DNA from: CAVQJU01 sp963729215
GTDB lineage: Bacteria; Acidobacteriota; Vicinamibacteria; Vicinamibacterales; CAVVIG01
DNA: 64,000 bases
Assembly: GCA_963729215.1 (NCBI GenBank)
Contig: CAVSND010000013.1
Location: forward strand, 177,324-241,323
Direction: 5' to 3'
A program made the position numbers and the translations under genes. Every line of letters starts with the position of its first letter. Positions within the stretch are counted from its first letter, which is position 1. The notes below the pieces were generated by a model. It did not search any database, was not told the origin of the DNA, and was given only the letters and a program-made list of their open reading frames with translations. This document shows positions 24,385 through 33,247 of the stretch, piece by piece.

Positions 24385-25050
24385 TCAGGCATTCGTCAGC
24401 CAGCCTTGTAAGAGCGCGTACTTGACGATGTCAATACGGCCGTTCAAGTCCAGTTTCCGCATGGCGTTTGCCTTGTGCGCTTCCACAGTTTTGACACTGA
24501 GCGTCAGCCTCGAGGCGATTTCTTTATTACTGTAGCCCGACGCAATCAACCGAAGCACCTCCGCCTCGCGCTGACTGAGTGTCGCCCCGGGCTTGTTCTC
24601 GGTTCGGCCCTCACGCCCGAGGAATCCCGCCGTGACGCGCGCCGTCAGCGCGGAGTCGAGATACTGCCCGCCCGCGGCCGCCGCTCGAATGGCCTGGAGC
24701 AGCTCGTTGGGAGCGCTCTGCTTCAGGACGTAGCCCGACACGCCGGCCCGCAGCAGCTCCTGCAGGTACGCGTCGTCGCTGTGCCGCGTCAACGTGATGA
24801 TCGCCGCGTCGGGCTGCTGTTTCTTGAGCGCCCGCGTGGCCGCCAGACCGTTCATCCCGGGCATCGAGATGTCCATCACGACCACGTCCGGCTTGAGCGC
24901 CAGGGCGCTTTTGACGGCGGCGTCGCCGTCGCTCGCCTCGGCGACCACTTTCATGTCGGGCTGGCCGTCGATGAGGAGCTTGAGGCCGTGCCGCACGGTC
25001 ACGTGGTCGTCGGCCAGCAGCACCCGGAGCGGGGTGGAGCGTTCACGCAT
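24385..25050 (-). CDS. NarL/LuxR-family response regulator
   Basis: 221 residues from ATG 25050. The receiver domain has acidic pocket LLADDH, phosphoacceptor VVMDISMPGMNG, switch Thr (IITLTRHSD) and KQSA lysine. The C-terminal LuxR helix-turn-helix is complete (LSQREAEVLRLIASGYSNKE to LSVKTVEAHKANAMRKL). It acts in the cytoplasm as a phosphorylation-dependent transcription factor. Its start overlaps the kinase stop by eight bases, so the two are an obligate pair. The likely operator is the palindrome just downstream of the gene. Confidence 0.93.
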   Translation of the reverse strand: MRERSTPLRVLLADDHVTVRHGLKLLIDGQPDMKVVAEASDGDAAVKSALALKPDVVVMDISMPGMNGLAATRALKKQQPDAAIITLTRHSDDAYLQELLRAGVSGYVLKQSAPNELLQAIRAAAAGGQYLDSALTARVTAGFLGREGRTENKPGATLSQREAEVLRLIASGYSNKEIASRLTLSVKTVEAHKANAMRKLDLNGRIDIVKYALLQGWLTNA

Positions 25051-26860
25051 GGTCGGCCTCGCGCCGGTCGGATGCGGCGACCGCCATCCTGACGAAGATG
25101 GTGGTGCCGGCCCCGACGGACGATTCGATCTGGAGGGTCGCACCGATCAGGCCGGCGCGCTCACGCATCCCGAGCAATCCGAATCCCTGACCGGCAGCGC
25201 CGGCGGCGCCGCCCGGGTCGAAACCCACGCCGTCGTCTTCGATGATCAACAGGACGTGATCGGCCCGCCGCTCGAGGATCACCTCGACGTTCTTCGCCTG
25301 CGAGTGCTTGGCCACGTTGGTGAGGGCTTCCTGCGCGATGCGATAGAGGGCGGTTTCGGTTTCCGAGGGCAACCGATCGTCGAGCAGCCCCGTCGTGTGG
25401 AGTTGCGCCGACACGTGGGCCCGCCGCGACCAGTCGTTGATGTAGTTGGCCAGGGCCGCCCGCAAGCCGAGATCGTCGAGCGCCGTGGGCCGCAGCTCCC
25501 AGACGAGCTGATCCACGTCGCGATCGAGACGCTGCGCGACGTCGTCCAGCGCGACGACCTGTTCGCTCAGGCCGGCGTGATCGCCGCACGCTTCCTTGAG
25601 CAGCCTGATCCGCAGGTTCAGCGCCGTCAGCTGTTCACCGAACTGATCGTGCATTTCGCGCGCGATGCGGCGCCGCTCCTCTTCCTGCGCGAAGACGAGC
25701 CTCGCCAGCAGCTCCGTACGGGTTCGTTCGGCGTCGGCGAGCTTGCGCTCGGTGAGGTCGAAATGCGTCCCCACGATGCGCACCACGGGTCCACCCGGCT
25801 CGTGGCGAACCGGAAAGCCACGCGACAGCACATGGATGTAGCGGCCGTCCTTGTGCCGCAGGCGGAATTCTCCCTCGTAGGTCGCCGCGCCGCGCACGAC
25901 GCTCTCGTTGACCTCCTGCGCGCGAGCCTTGTCGTCCGGGTGCAGCAGGCGCTCCCAGGCGACGACCGTGGGTTCGATCTCGTCGTCGGCGTAACCCAGC
26001 ATCTGTTTCCAGCGGGAAGAATACACGACGCCCCCGGTTTCCAGATCCCAGTCCCACACCCCTTCCTGGGCGCCGGCGAATGCGAGCGTGAGGCGCTCCT
26101 CGCTTTCCCGAAGCGCCGCTTCTGTCCGCTTTCGCTCGGTGATGTCGAGGTGGGTGCCCACGATGCGCACGACCGGACCCCCCGCCCGGCGGACCGGAAA
26201 CCCGCGCGTGAGCACGTGGATGTAGTGGCCATCCTTGTGGCGCAGCCGGAATTCGCCCACGTACGACCGTTCGCCGCGCCTCGCGCGCTCGGTCAGTTCC
26301 GTCGCTAAGGCCTTGTCGTCCGGATGGAGCACGCGCTCCCATGCGCTGACGTGCGGCTCGATCTCGTCGTCGGCGTAGCCGAGCATCTGCTTCCACCGCG
26401 GCGAGTAGACGACCGCGTTCGTCTCGAGGTTCCAGTCCCAGACGCCTTCCTGGGCGCCGGCAAAGGCGAGCGTCAGGCGTTCTTCGCTCTCGCGCAGCGC
26501 GGCCTCGCTCCGCCGGCGTTCGGTGATGTCGCGCACGATCACCTGGACGTCGGGGCCGTCGCCGCCGTCGAGGACTGCCCCGATCATCTCGACGTGCGTC
26601 GTCGATGTGTCGGGCCTCACGATTTGTGCCTCGACCGGCACCGAGGCGTGCCCGGCCATCCATCGGGTCACGCCTTCGCGGACGCGCGCGTGGGAATCCG
26701 GGAGCACGAGATCGAGCAACGACTTACCCAGCAGGTCTTCGGGTGCGGACGCGCCGCACAACCGCATCGCCGCACGGTTGAGGTAGGTGACGCGGAACTC
26801 CCGGCAGATGAAGATGGCATCCGGCGATTGCTCCACCAGACGCCGATATGGCTCTGCCAT
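25043..26860 (-). CDS. PAS-domain sensor histidine kinase, NarX/DegS type
   Basis: 605 residues with no transmembrane helix. There are three PAS domains (~1-112, ~120-243, ~248-371). The second and third are near-identical copies with a period of 128 residues (384 bp), a recent tandem duplication. A HisKA_3 dimerisation helix follows with the phosphoacceptor at His404 (RRRIAREMHDQFGEQL), then an HATPase with N box ALTNVAKHS, DDGVGFD and GFGLLGMRERA. It senses a soluble or redox/ligand cue through PAS and phosphorylates the coupled regulator. Start ATG 26860. Confidence 0.93.
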   Translation of the reverse strand: MAEPYRRLVEQSPDAIFICREFRVTYLNRAAMRLCGASAPEDLLGKSLLDLVLPDSHARVREGVTRWMAGHASVPVEAQIVRPDTSTTHVEMIGAVLDGGDGPDVQVIVRDITERRRSEAALRESEERLTLAFAGAQEGVWDWNLETNAVVYSPRWKQMLGYADDEIEPHVSAWERVLHPDDKALATELTERARRGERSYVGEFRLRHKDGHYIHVLTRGFPVRRAGGPVVRIVGTHLDITERKRTEAALRESEERLTLAFAGAQEGVWDWDLETGGVVYSSRWKQMLGYADDEIEPTVVAWERLLHPDDKARAQEVNESVVRGAATYEGEFRLRHKDGRYIHVLSRGFPVRHEPGGPVVRIVGTHFDLTERKLADAERTRTELLARLVFAQEEERRRIAREMHDQFGEQLTALNLRIRLLKEACGDHAGLSEQVVALDDVAQRLDRDVDQLVWELRPTALDDLGLRAALANYINDWSRRAHVSAQLHTTGLLDDRLPSETETALYRIAQEALTNVAKHSQAKNVEVILERRADHVLLIIEDDGVGFDPGGAAGAAGQGFGLLGMRERAGLIGATLQIESSVGAGTTIFVRMAVAASDRREADHA

Positions 26861-26918
26861 CCCCGTTATCTTACCGTTGTCGATGGAACGACTGCCCGGG
26901 CGCCAGAAAAGTTACGTG

Positions 26919-27476
26919 TCATTTCCCCGCCGCAGCGGGCCGCGATCCTCGGGACACCTCAGCCTGCCCGGGCGCGAGCACGTGTACGCGTGATTTGAAG
27001 CGCCATCCCTGCGGCGTTTTGACGTAAACGTCCTCGTAACGGCCTTGTGCTTCGACTTTTCCCGGCTCGCCGTCGAGCCCGATCGCGATGAGGTAGACCT
27101 TGCCGGTTGCACGACCAGCGTCGCCGGGCACCGGTTCGATCACGTGGTTCACGAGCATGTGGACGATGCCGGCCCAGGGCACGTCCTTGCAGTCGGCCGC
27201 TCCACCTCGGGCGGCTTCGGCGAGCTTCTCGCGGCCGTCGAACCGATTGCTGATCTTTCCGTTGCGTGAGGTTGCGAACGAGCCGTCGGGCACGTACAAA
27301 TCGGCGTAGTCGTAGCCCTTGTTGGTGCATTCGTCGATCGCGTACGCGTACTTCGACACCAGCTGCTGAATCGCGATGTAGTCCTGCGGGGCCAGCGATT
27401 GCGCATGCGCGCGAGCGGCCGTCAGGCACGCGAGCATCGGCACCGCGACAGCCAATGCGATCGCCGGCCGCCTCAT
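26919..27476 (-). CDS. secreted SnoaL/NTF2-like protein
   Basis: 185 residues from ATG 27476, with signal peptide to RAHAQS. The fold is SnoaL-like: DYIAIQQLVSKYAYAIDECT, YADLYVPDGSFATS, HMLVNHVIEPV, YEDVYVKTPQGWRFKSRVHV. The Tyr/Asp/His positions resemble polyketide-cyclase-like members, where they act on a small ligand, but no activity is certain. The ATG overlaps the stop of the MBL gene (ATGA at 27473-27476). It ends a three-gene secreted operon with a cupin and an MBL hydrolase. Confidence 0.78.
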   Translation of the reverse strand: MRRPAIALAVAVPMLACLTAARAHAQSLAPQDYIAIQQLVSKYAYAIDECTNKGYDYADLYVPDGSFATSRNGKISNRFDGREKLAEAARGGAADCKDVPWAGIVHMLVNHVIEPVPGDAGRATGKVYLIAIGLDGEPGKVEAQGRYEDVYVKTPQGWRFKSRVHVLAPGQAEVSRGSRPAAAGK

Positions 27477-28438
27477 TGCGGCCCTCGCTTCAATTCGGCG
27501 TACATGGCGTCGGCCTGTTGAAACTGCAGGCAGCCCGGAGTGGGTGGAGTCGGCGGACACCCCTTGGCCCGCCAGCCGTAATCCGCCTCGAGCGTGTTCA
27601 CCATGTCGTCCTTCGTCTTGCCCTGCCGAACCATGCCCGCGAGACGCGTGCGCATCGTGTCGATGTCCGCCCGGAACGCGGCGACGTCGGCCTTGGTGGA
27701 CACAGGGCCGTGTCCGGGGATCACGGTATCGAAGTCGAGCGTCAGCGCGCCGTCGAGCGTCTTCGTCCAGTCGAAGAAACTCCCTCCCTGCGCGTAGTCC
27801 ACGTAGATGTTGACGCCGGCGGGCCTCGACTGCGCCGGAGCGCCGTCCCGTGCGGGCCGCCGGCCGAGAAACAGATCGCCGGTGTGCACGACCTTGAGGT
27901 CGGGGAAGTAGACGATCGCGTCGCCGCTCGTGTGTCCGCGGCCGAAATATTTCGCCCGGATCTCCTTGCCGCCGAGAAACACCGACGCTTCGTCCGAGAA
28001 CGTGAGGCGCGGAAGGCCAATCGGCGTCCCGGGCGTGTCCTCGTAGTAGGGCTGGCGGATGTGGACCAGGTTCGCGCGCGCGTTCTTGTGCGCGATGACT
28101 TCGGCGATCGGGAGCATCTTCATGTCGCCGCCGGCATGATCGTCGTGCTGGTGGGTGTTGATCACGTACTTCAGCGGCTTGTCGGTGACCGATTTCACCT
28201 GCGCCAGGATGTCGGCGTGATTGCGATCGAACATGTCGTCCACCAGGACGACCCCTTCGCTCGTCACGTACACGGCCACGTTGCCGCCTTCGCCCGAGAT
28301 CATGTACAGGTCGCCTTTGACTTTTTCGATTCGCAACGGGCCCGGCGGCTTCGCCGTCTGCGTATAGACGACCCACGCGCCCTGCAGCGCGATCGCCCCG
28401 ACGAAGAGGCCGGCGAGCGCCGTCCTGTTCAGAGTCAT
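27473..28438 (-). CDS. secreted metallo-beta-lactamase-fold hydrolase
   Basis: 321 residues from ATG 28438, with an N-terminal hydrophobic export segment (AGLFVGAIALQGAWVV). Zinc motifs are complete: NTHQHDDHAGG, FGRGHTSGD, VHTGDLFL and VIPGHGPVS, the glyoxalase II/quinoprotein-relay SoxH-like arrangement. A C-terminal segment with two cysteines (GCPPTPPTPGC) may form a disulfide. It is probably a periplasmic hydrolase of unknown substrate. Four bases separate it from the cupin gene upstream and it overlaps the SnoaL gene downstream, so the three are one operon. Confidence 0.85.
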   Translation of the reverse strand: MTLNRTALAGLFVGAIALQGAWVVYTQTAKPPGPLRIEKVKGDLYMISGEGGNVAVYVTSEGVVLVDDMFDRNHADILAQVKSVTDKPLKYVINTHQHDDHAGGDMKMLPIAEVIAHKNARANLVHIRQPYYEDTPGTPIGLPRLTFSDEASVFLGGKEIRAKYFGRGHTSGDAIVYFPDLKVVHTGDLFLGRRPARDGAPAQSRPAGVNIYVDYAQGGSFFDWTKTLDGALTLDFDTVIPGHGPVSTKADVAAFRADIDTMRTRLAGMVRQGKTKDDMVNTLEADYGWRAKGCPPTPPTPGCLQFQQADAMYAELKRGPQ

Positions 28439-28442
28439 CGCC

Positions 28443-28916
28443 CTACTTCTTCTCTTCGGCCGGCGTTGACGTCGCCGGCCCCATGCCGACGATCTGCAGG
28501 ATGCATTCTTCATCCCGCGCACCGTCGTAGTGAATCTCTTTCGCGGTGTGGACGACGAAGCTTCCGGCGGGTACCGGCTTGAATCCGGCCGGGTCGTACT
28601 TGGGACCGGTGTTCACCCACCACGTGCCGGCGATCACCGTGATGTAGCGGTCGTTCTGATGGAAGTGGGGCCGGCTGTTGTTGTGCGGCAGCCACTTCTG
28701 GAGCGTGATGTAGAGGCCGGGCTTGGATGGATCGCCGACAAGGACGGCAACTTCCGATCCGTTACCCTTCACCCACTTGATCTCTTTGGGCAGCTGGACC
28801 GTGATCGCCTTCGGGTCGAGATCCGCGGACAGATTGGCGGTTGCCGGCCCAATCAGGATGGTCACCGCCAGCGTCAGCAACGACAGACGGGTCCAGAACG
28901 TCGGGATACGAAGCAT
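28443..28916 (-). CDS. secreted cupin protein
   Basis: 157 residues with a signal peptide to about TANLS. A single cupin barrel shows the metal motif in SRPHFHQNDRYITVIAG (HFH plus Asp/Arg in place of the usual Glu) and the second motif GSFVVHTAKEIHYDG. GGAGGAG lies just before ATG 28916. First gene of the operon that continues with the MBL and SnoaL-like proteins, and divergent from the secreted gene at 29010 across a 93-bp gap that must hold both promoters. Confidence 0.78.
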   Translation of the reverse strand: MLRIPTFWTRLSLLTLAVTILIGPATANLSADLDPKAITVQLPKEIKWVKGNGSEVAVLVGDPSKPGLYITLQKWLPHNNSRPHFHQNDRYITVIAGTWWVNTGPKYDPAGFKPVPAGSFVVHTAKEIHYDGARDEECILQIVGMGPATSTPAEEKK

Positions 28917-29009
28917 GCGCTCCTCCTTGTGGCCGGTTCACGACCATTTCAATTCTGCGGATTGTGCCATATCCTCAATGCGTCAAGGGAGCGAAGAAGG
29001 AAAGGCCAC

Positions 29010-30017
29010 ATGACACATCACCGCCGCGTTGTTGCTGGCGCCGTCGCGTTCGTGTCAATTGCCGCTGCCGCCCTCGTCCAGCTGCACGGAAGCGGTGCGC
29101 CGCGCACGCGCGACGGGCGGCCGGATCTGCAGGGGATCTGGAGCTATGCGACGCTGACGCCGCTCGAACGTCCCGCCGAGTTCGCGGGCAAACCGTTTCT
29201 GACCGACGCCGAGGCCAAAGCTCTCGAACAACAGACGCTCACGGTCCAGAACCGGGACCGGCGCGACGGGGAGGGCCCGGCCGGCCGCGGCTCGGACGGA
29301 CGCACGGACCTCGATCGCGCGTACAACCAGGTCTGGTGGGAATACGGGTCGAAAGTGGTGGGCACGCGCCGCACGTCTCTGCTGATCGATCCGCCGGACG
29401 GGCGCATTCCGGCGCTGACGGCTGAAGGCGAGCGTGCCGCTCAGGACAAGCGCGGGCTGTGGACCGCCAACGGCGAGTACGAAGGCGGCGCGAGCGGCCT
29501 GAGCTTCGATTCATACGTCGATCGGCCGCTCCAGGAACGCTGCCTCGGCTGGACCGTGACGGGACCGCCGATGATCCCGGGCGCGTACAACAACAACATG
29601 GAAATCTTCCAGACGCCCGACGCGGTGGTCATCGTCAACGAGATGGTCCACGATCACCGTATCGTGCCGCTCGATAACCGATCGCGCGTCGGCTCGCCGA
29701 TCCGCCTGTGGATGGGCGTGTCTCGCGGGCGATGGGACGGTGACACGTTCGTCGTGGACACGACGAACTTCAGGCCGGGGGTGTTCCGGAGCGCGAGCGC
29801 GTCACTGCATCTGATCGAGCGCTTCCGCAGGATGGACGACGAGACGCTGCTGTACGAATTCACCGTGGACGACCCCATCACGTGGACGAAGCCCTGGACC
29901 GTGCAGGTTCCCATGTCGAGGACCCGCGAGCCGCTCTTCGAATACGCGTGCCACGAAGGCAACTACAGCCTGCCGAACATCCTCGCGGGCGCTCGCTCGG
30001 CGGAGAAGGCCCACTGA
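29010..30017 (+). CDS. secreted protein of an uncharacterised acidobacterial-type family
   Basis: 335 residues with a signal peptide (VAFVSIAAAALVQ). Landmarks are DGRPDLQGIWSYATLTPLER, LIDPPDGRIPALTAEGE, a central VIVNEMVHDHRIVPLD, GRWDGDTFVVDTTNF and the closing FEYACHEGNYSLPNILAGAR. The gene at 54510 shares every one of these landmarks, so this is a paralogous family. I know no biochemical function. A lone AAGG is the only ribosome-site match before ATG 29010. Its stop overlaps the start region of the SMP-30 gene, so they are probably co-translated. Confidence 0.75.
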   Translation: MTHHRRVVAGAVAFVSIAAAALVQLHGSGAPRTRDGRPDLQGIWSYATLTPLERPAEFAGKPFLTDAEAKALEQQTLTVQNRDRRDGEGPAGRGSDGRTDLDRAYNQVWWEYGSKVVGTRRTSLLIDPPDGRIPALTAEGERAAQDKRGLWTANGEYEGGASGLSFDSYVDRPLQERCLGWTVTGPPMIPGAYNNNMEIFQTPDAVVIVNEMVHDHRIVPLDNRSRVGSPIRLWMGVSRGRWDGDTFVVDTTNFRPGVFRSASASLHLIERFRRMDDETLLYEFTVDDPITWTKPWTVQVPMSRTREPLFEYACHEGNYSLPNILAGARSAEKAH

Positions 30018-30922
30018 AGATCGAGTGCGTGGTCGAGTGCGCGAACCATCTCGGCGAAGGTCCTGTCTGGGACGTCGAAGACGGTTGCTTGTACTGGCTG
30101 GACGGCACGGGGCGTCGCGTGGGCAACCCGTCGATCTGGCGTCTCGACCCGCGCACGGGCCGGACGCGCCACTGGTCGCTCGATCACGACGTCGGAGCCC
30201 TGGCGATTCGCCGCGGCGGCGGCGCGGTGCTGGCGCTCGCCGACGGCTTCTACTTCTTCGATTTCGCCGGCGAGCGGCTCGATCTGATTTCGCGCGTGGA
30301 CGCCGATCAACCGCGTTCCCGCCTCAACGACGGCAAATGCGATCGGCGCGGGCGGTTCTTTGCCGGAGGCATGGACGACAAAGAGGAACTGAAAATCTGC
30401 AGCCTCTGGCGGCTTGACGCCGATCTGTCGGTGTCGCGGGTAGACGAAGGCATCATCTGCACGAATGGCCCCTGCTGGAGCCCCGACAATCGAACGTTCT
30501 ATCTCGCCGACACGTTTCAGGGCGAATACTGGGCCTACGACTACGACATCGCCACCGGATCGTTGACGAACAAACGGCTGTTCCACTCCTTCAAGAACGA
30601 CCCCGGCGTCGCGGACGGCTCGACGATCGACGACGAGGGGTTCGTCTGGAACGCGCAGCTGATTTCCGGCGATCTCGTTCGCTATGCGCCCGACGGGACC
30701 GTCGACCGCCGCATCGGCATGCCCGTGCGCAACATCACGAGCGTCATGTTCGGGGGCGACCGGCTCGACGAGCTGTACGTGACGTCGATGGCGCGCGTCA
30801 AACACCCCGCGGTGCACGATCTCTTTGCGAGGGAAATGAAGCCGCAGCACCTGGCCGGCAGCTTATTCAAGGTGACGGGGCTCGGCGTTCGAGGCCTGCC
30901 GGAGCCGCGGTTTGCGTCCTAA
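30014..30922 (+). CDS. SMP-30/gluconolactonase-family enzyme
   Basis: About 302 residues. The six-bladed propeller and metal site of the family are visible: first ligand in LGEGPVWDVEDG, then SRLNDGKCDRRGRFFAGGM, CTNGPCWSPDNRTFYLADT and ADGSTIDDEGFVWNAQL (Asp ligand). These enzymes open sugar lactones. No signal peptide is present, so it is cytoplasmic. The start is uncertain: CTG 30014 overlaps the previous stop, GTG 30029 is the alternative. It overlaps the next gene by 11 bases, placing lactone hydrolysis next to a beta-keto acid cleavage enzyme. Confidence 0.85.
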   Translation: MKIECVVECANHLGEGPVWDVEDGCLYWLDGTGRRVGNPSIWRLDPRTGRTRHWSLDHDVGALAIRRGGGAVLALADGFYFFDFAGERLDLISRVDADQPRSRLNDGKCDRRGRFFAGGMDDKEELKICSLWRLDADLSVSRVDEGIICTNGPCWSPDNRTFYLADTFQGEYWAYDYDIATGSLTNKRLFHSFKNDPGVADGSTIDDEGFVWNAQLISGDLVRYAPDGTVDRRIGMPVRNITSVMFGGDRLDELYVTSMARVKHPAVHDLFAREMKPQHLAGSLFKVTGLGVRGLPEPRFAS

Positions 30923-31839
30923 GGCGATCATCACGTGCGCCATCACCGGCGCGATTCACACGCCGACGATGTCGCCGCACCTGCCGGTCACGCCGGAGCA
31001 GATCGCCGAAAGCGCCGTCGGCGCGGCGAATGCCGGCGCGGCCATTGTTCACCTCCACGCACGCGAGCCGGGCGACGGCCGCCCGACGCAGGATCCCGCC
31101 CGGTTTCGCGCGTTCCTCCCGCAGATTGCGCGCGGCGTCAGACGTCGTGGTCAACCTGACGACGGGCGGATCCCAGGCGATGACGATCGAAGAGCGCCTG
31201 CAGCCGGCGCTGCAGCTCAGGCCGGAGGTCGCGTCGCTCAACATGGGGACGATGAACTTCGGCCTCTACGAGATGCTGCCTCGGTACGCCGAATGGAAAT
31301 GGGACTGGGAACCGGCCTACCTTGCCGGCAGCGAAGCCGGTTTCTTCAAGAACACGCTCAAGGACATCGCCGACATTCTGCGGCTGTGCGGCGGCCACGG
31401 CACGCGGTTCGAGCTCGAATGCTACGATATCGGCCATCTCTACACGGCAGCGCACTTTCTGGATCGCGGCCTCCTGAAACCACCGCTGCTGATTCAGTCG
31501 GTGTTCGGCATCCGGGGAGGAATCGGCACACACCCTGAAGACGTGGCGTACATGAAACGCGTGGCCGACCGTCTCTTCGCGAGCGAGTATCAATGGTCGG
31601 TCGTCGGCGCCGGGCGTCACCAGATGTCGATTGCCAGGCAGGCGGCGGAGCTTGGCGGTCACGTGCGGGTTGGACTCGAGGACAGCTTGTGGATCGACAA
31701 AGGCCAGCTCGCATCGTCCAACGCGCAGCAGGTGACGAAAGTCCGCGCGATGCTGGATCAACTGGGGATCGATGCCGCGACGCCAGATGAGGCGCGCGCG
31801 ATCCTGCACCTGAAGGGCCGAGAGTACGTGGGTTTCTGA
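30912..31839 (+). CDS. beta-keto acid cleavage enzyme (DUF849/BKACE, Kce-like; frameshifted)
   Basis: About 309 residues after repair of an indel near 31140. The N-terminal part gives IITCAITGAIHTPTMSP and the metal motif VHLHAREPGDGRP. The next frame continues VVVNLTTGGSQAMTIEERL, LNMGTMNFG, ELECYDIGHL, VFGIRGGIGT, VVGAGRHQM and VRVGLEDS, the full signature of this TIM-barrel family. Known members condense a beta-keto acid with acetyl-CoA to give acetoacetate and a new CoA ester. It starts at TTG 30912 inside the end of the SMP-30 gene. The set looks like a sugar-acid or amino-acid degradation cassette. Confidence 0.82.
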
Positions 31840-31908
31840 TGACGTCCGGCGAAGTTCGATCGGATCGTCCGGTTCTCGCTAAATGGAACGTCGCTAAATG
31901 ACTCGTCG

Positions 31909-31928
31909 CGTCCGGCTTCAGCCGGACG
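31909..31928. repeat. REP-like palindrome CGTCCGGC-TTCA-GCCGGACG
   Basis: A perfect 8-bp stem with TTCA loop, in the 104-bp gap before the sugar dehydrogenase. It is the same kind of element as those at 36801, 46810 and 54452. A short CGCTAAATG direct repeat lies just upstream. Confidence 0.7.
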
Positions 31929-31943
31929 GCTGTTGGAGGACTG

Positions 31944-33206
31944 ATGCATCGACGATTGCTGGGTATCGTGGTCGGCGTGGGCCTGGGAATGGCGGGCATG
32001 AGCGCACAGGCGCCGAAGGTGGTTCCGCGTCCGCCCGCGCCGGCGACGCCGGGCGCACCTGCGGGTGAGAGCGCGACGCCCGACGGCTACCAGCCGATTC
32101 CGCAGTGGCTCGGGCAGACGCACGCGGCGCTGCCGGTGAGGACCGCGGCGTACGCTGTCGAGACCGTCGCCGAGGGTGTCAACGGCGCATGGTTCCAGTT
32201 TCTCCCTGACGGCCGCATGCTCGTTGCCGAGAAGAACGGCCGCATCAGGATCGTCAGCCAGGACGGCAAGCTCTCGTCGCCGCTCGGCGGCATGCCCGCG
32301 AACATGTACGCAGTCGGGCAGAGCCTCTACTCCGTACAACCGGACAGGCGCTTCGCCGCCAATCGCACAATCTATCTGGCGTACGCCGTGCTGCCGGAAG
32401 GCGTGGACGCGGCAAAGCAGCGCAGTCCTTCTCACGTGCACGTTGCGAGCGCCAAGATCTCTTCGGACGACACACGTCTCGAAGACGTCAAGGACCTGCT
32501 GGACGCCGAAGGCACCGGTGGACGTGTCATTCAATCCACCGATGGCACGCTGCTCATCGAGACGACGGTTCCTGCCGGTCTCGGCATCAAGTCCGAGGAT
32601 TGGATGCAGCCGCAGCAGCTCGACAGCCTGATGGGAAAGATCCTGCGGATCAACGCCGACGGCTCGATTCCGAAGGACAACCCGTTTGTCGGCAAGGCCG
32701 GCGCCCGTCCCGAAATCTACGCGCTCGGTCTCCGCGACCCTCAGGGTCTCGCGATCAATCCGAAAACCGGAGGACTCTGGACGAGCGAGCACGGACCGCG
32801 GGGAGGCGACGAGATCAATGCGGTGCAGAAGGGGAAGAACTACGGGTTCCCGGTCATCGGCTACGGACGCGACTACACCGGCAAGCCGATCAACAACGAC
32901 AAGACCGCCCAGCCGGGCATGGAACAGCCCGTGTATTTCTGGACGCCCGATATCGCGCCGGCCGGCATCGGCTTCTACAGCGGCAAGCTCTTTCCGGCCT
33001 GGCAGGGCGATCTGTTCGTCTCGGAGCTGGCGGGGAAGTGTCTCGCGAGGCTCGTTCTCAAGGATGATCGCGTTGTTGCCGAGGAGCGCCTGCTCACGGA
33101 GCTCAATGCCAGAATCCGCGCCGTCAACGAAGGTCCCGACGGCGCGCTCTACGCCATGACCGACGGCAACGGCGGCAAGATCGTGAAGCTGGTGCCGAAG
33201 AAGTAG
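31944..33206 (+). CDS. secreted PQQ-dependent sugar (glucose/sorbosone-type) dehydrogenase
   Basis: 420 residues with signal peptide to MSAQA and a Pro/Ala-rich linker. The GSDH-type propeller follows: LPDGRMLVAEKNGRIRIV, the catalytic/metal stretch with LMGKILRINADGSIPKDNPF, ALGLRDPQGLAINPKTG, LWTSEHGPRGGDEIN and GKNYGFPVIGYGRDY. These are the hallmarks of the soluble aldose sugar dehydrogenase (YliI-like) family, which oxidises aldoses with PQQ in the periplasm. A typical substrate-binding residue set is present but selectivity cannot be told. It is convergent with the helicase gene, 41 bp away. Confidence 0.88.
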   Translation: MHRRLLGIVVGVGLGMAGMSAQAPKVVPRPPAPATPGAPAGESATPDGYQPIPQWLGQTHAALPVRTAAYAVETVAEGVNGAWFQFLPDGRMLVAEKNGRIRIVSQDGKLSSPLGGMPANMYAVGQSLYSVQPDRRFAANRTIYLAYAVLPEGVDAAKQRSPSHVHVASAKISSDDTRLEDVKDLLDAEGTGGRVIQSTDGTLLIETTVPAGLGIKSEDWMQPQQLDSLMGKILRINADGSIPKDNPFVGKAGARPEIYALGLRDPQGLAINPKTGGLWTSEHGPRGGDEINAVQKGKNYGFPVIGYGRDYTGKPINNDKTAQPGMEQPVYFWTPDIAPAGIGFYSGKLFPAWQGDLFVSELAGKCLARLVLKDDRVVAEERLLTELNARIRAVNEGPDGALYAMTDGNGGKIVKLVPKK

Positions 33207-33228
33207 CGGATTTCAGGCCCGATGCGGC

Positions 33229-33246
33229 GCAGGCCTGAAGGCCTGC
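33229..33246. repeat. REP-like palindrome GCAGGCC-TGAA-GGCCTGC between convergent genes
   Basis: A perfect 7-bp stem with TGAA loop between the stop of the sugar dehydrogenase (33206) and the stop of the helicase (33250). By position it can serve as a bidirectional terminator or 3'-end protection hairpin. Its arm sequence differs from the GTCCGCC and GGCCGGC types found elsewhere in the window. Confidence 0.65.
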
Positions 33247-33247
33247 A

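Noticed and set aside
26919..28376. A 485-codon minus-strand frame running through the MBL gene
   Set aside because: Only its last 185 codons look like a gene. The upstream part is a shifted reading of the MBL gene at 27473-28438.
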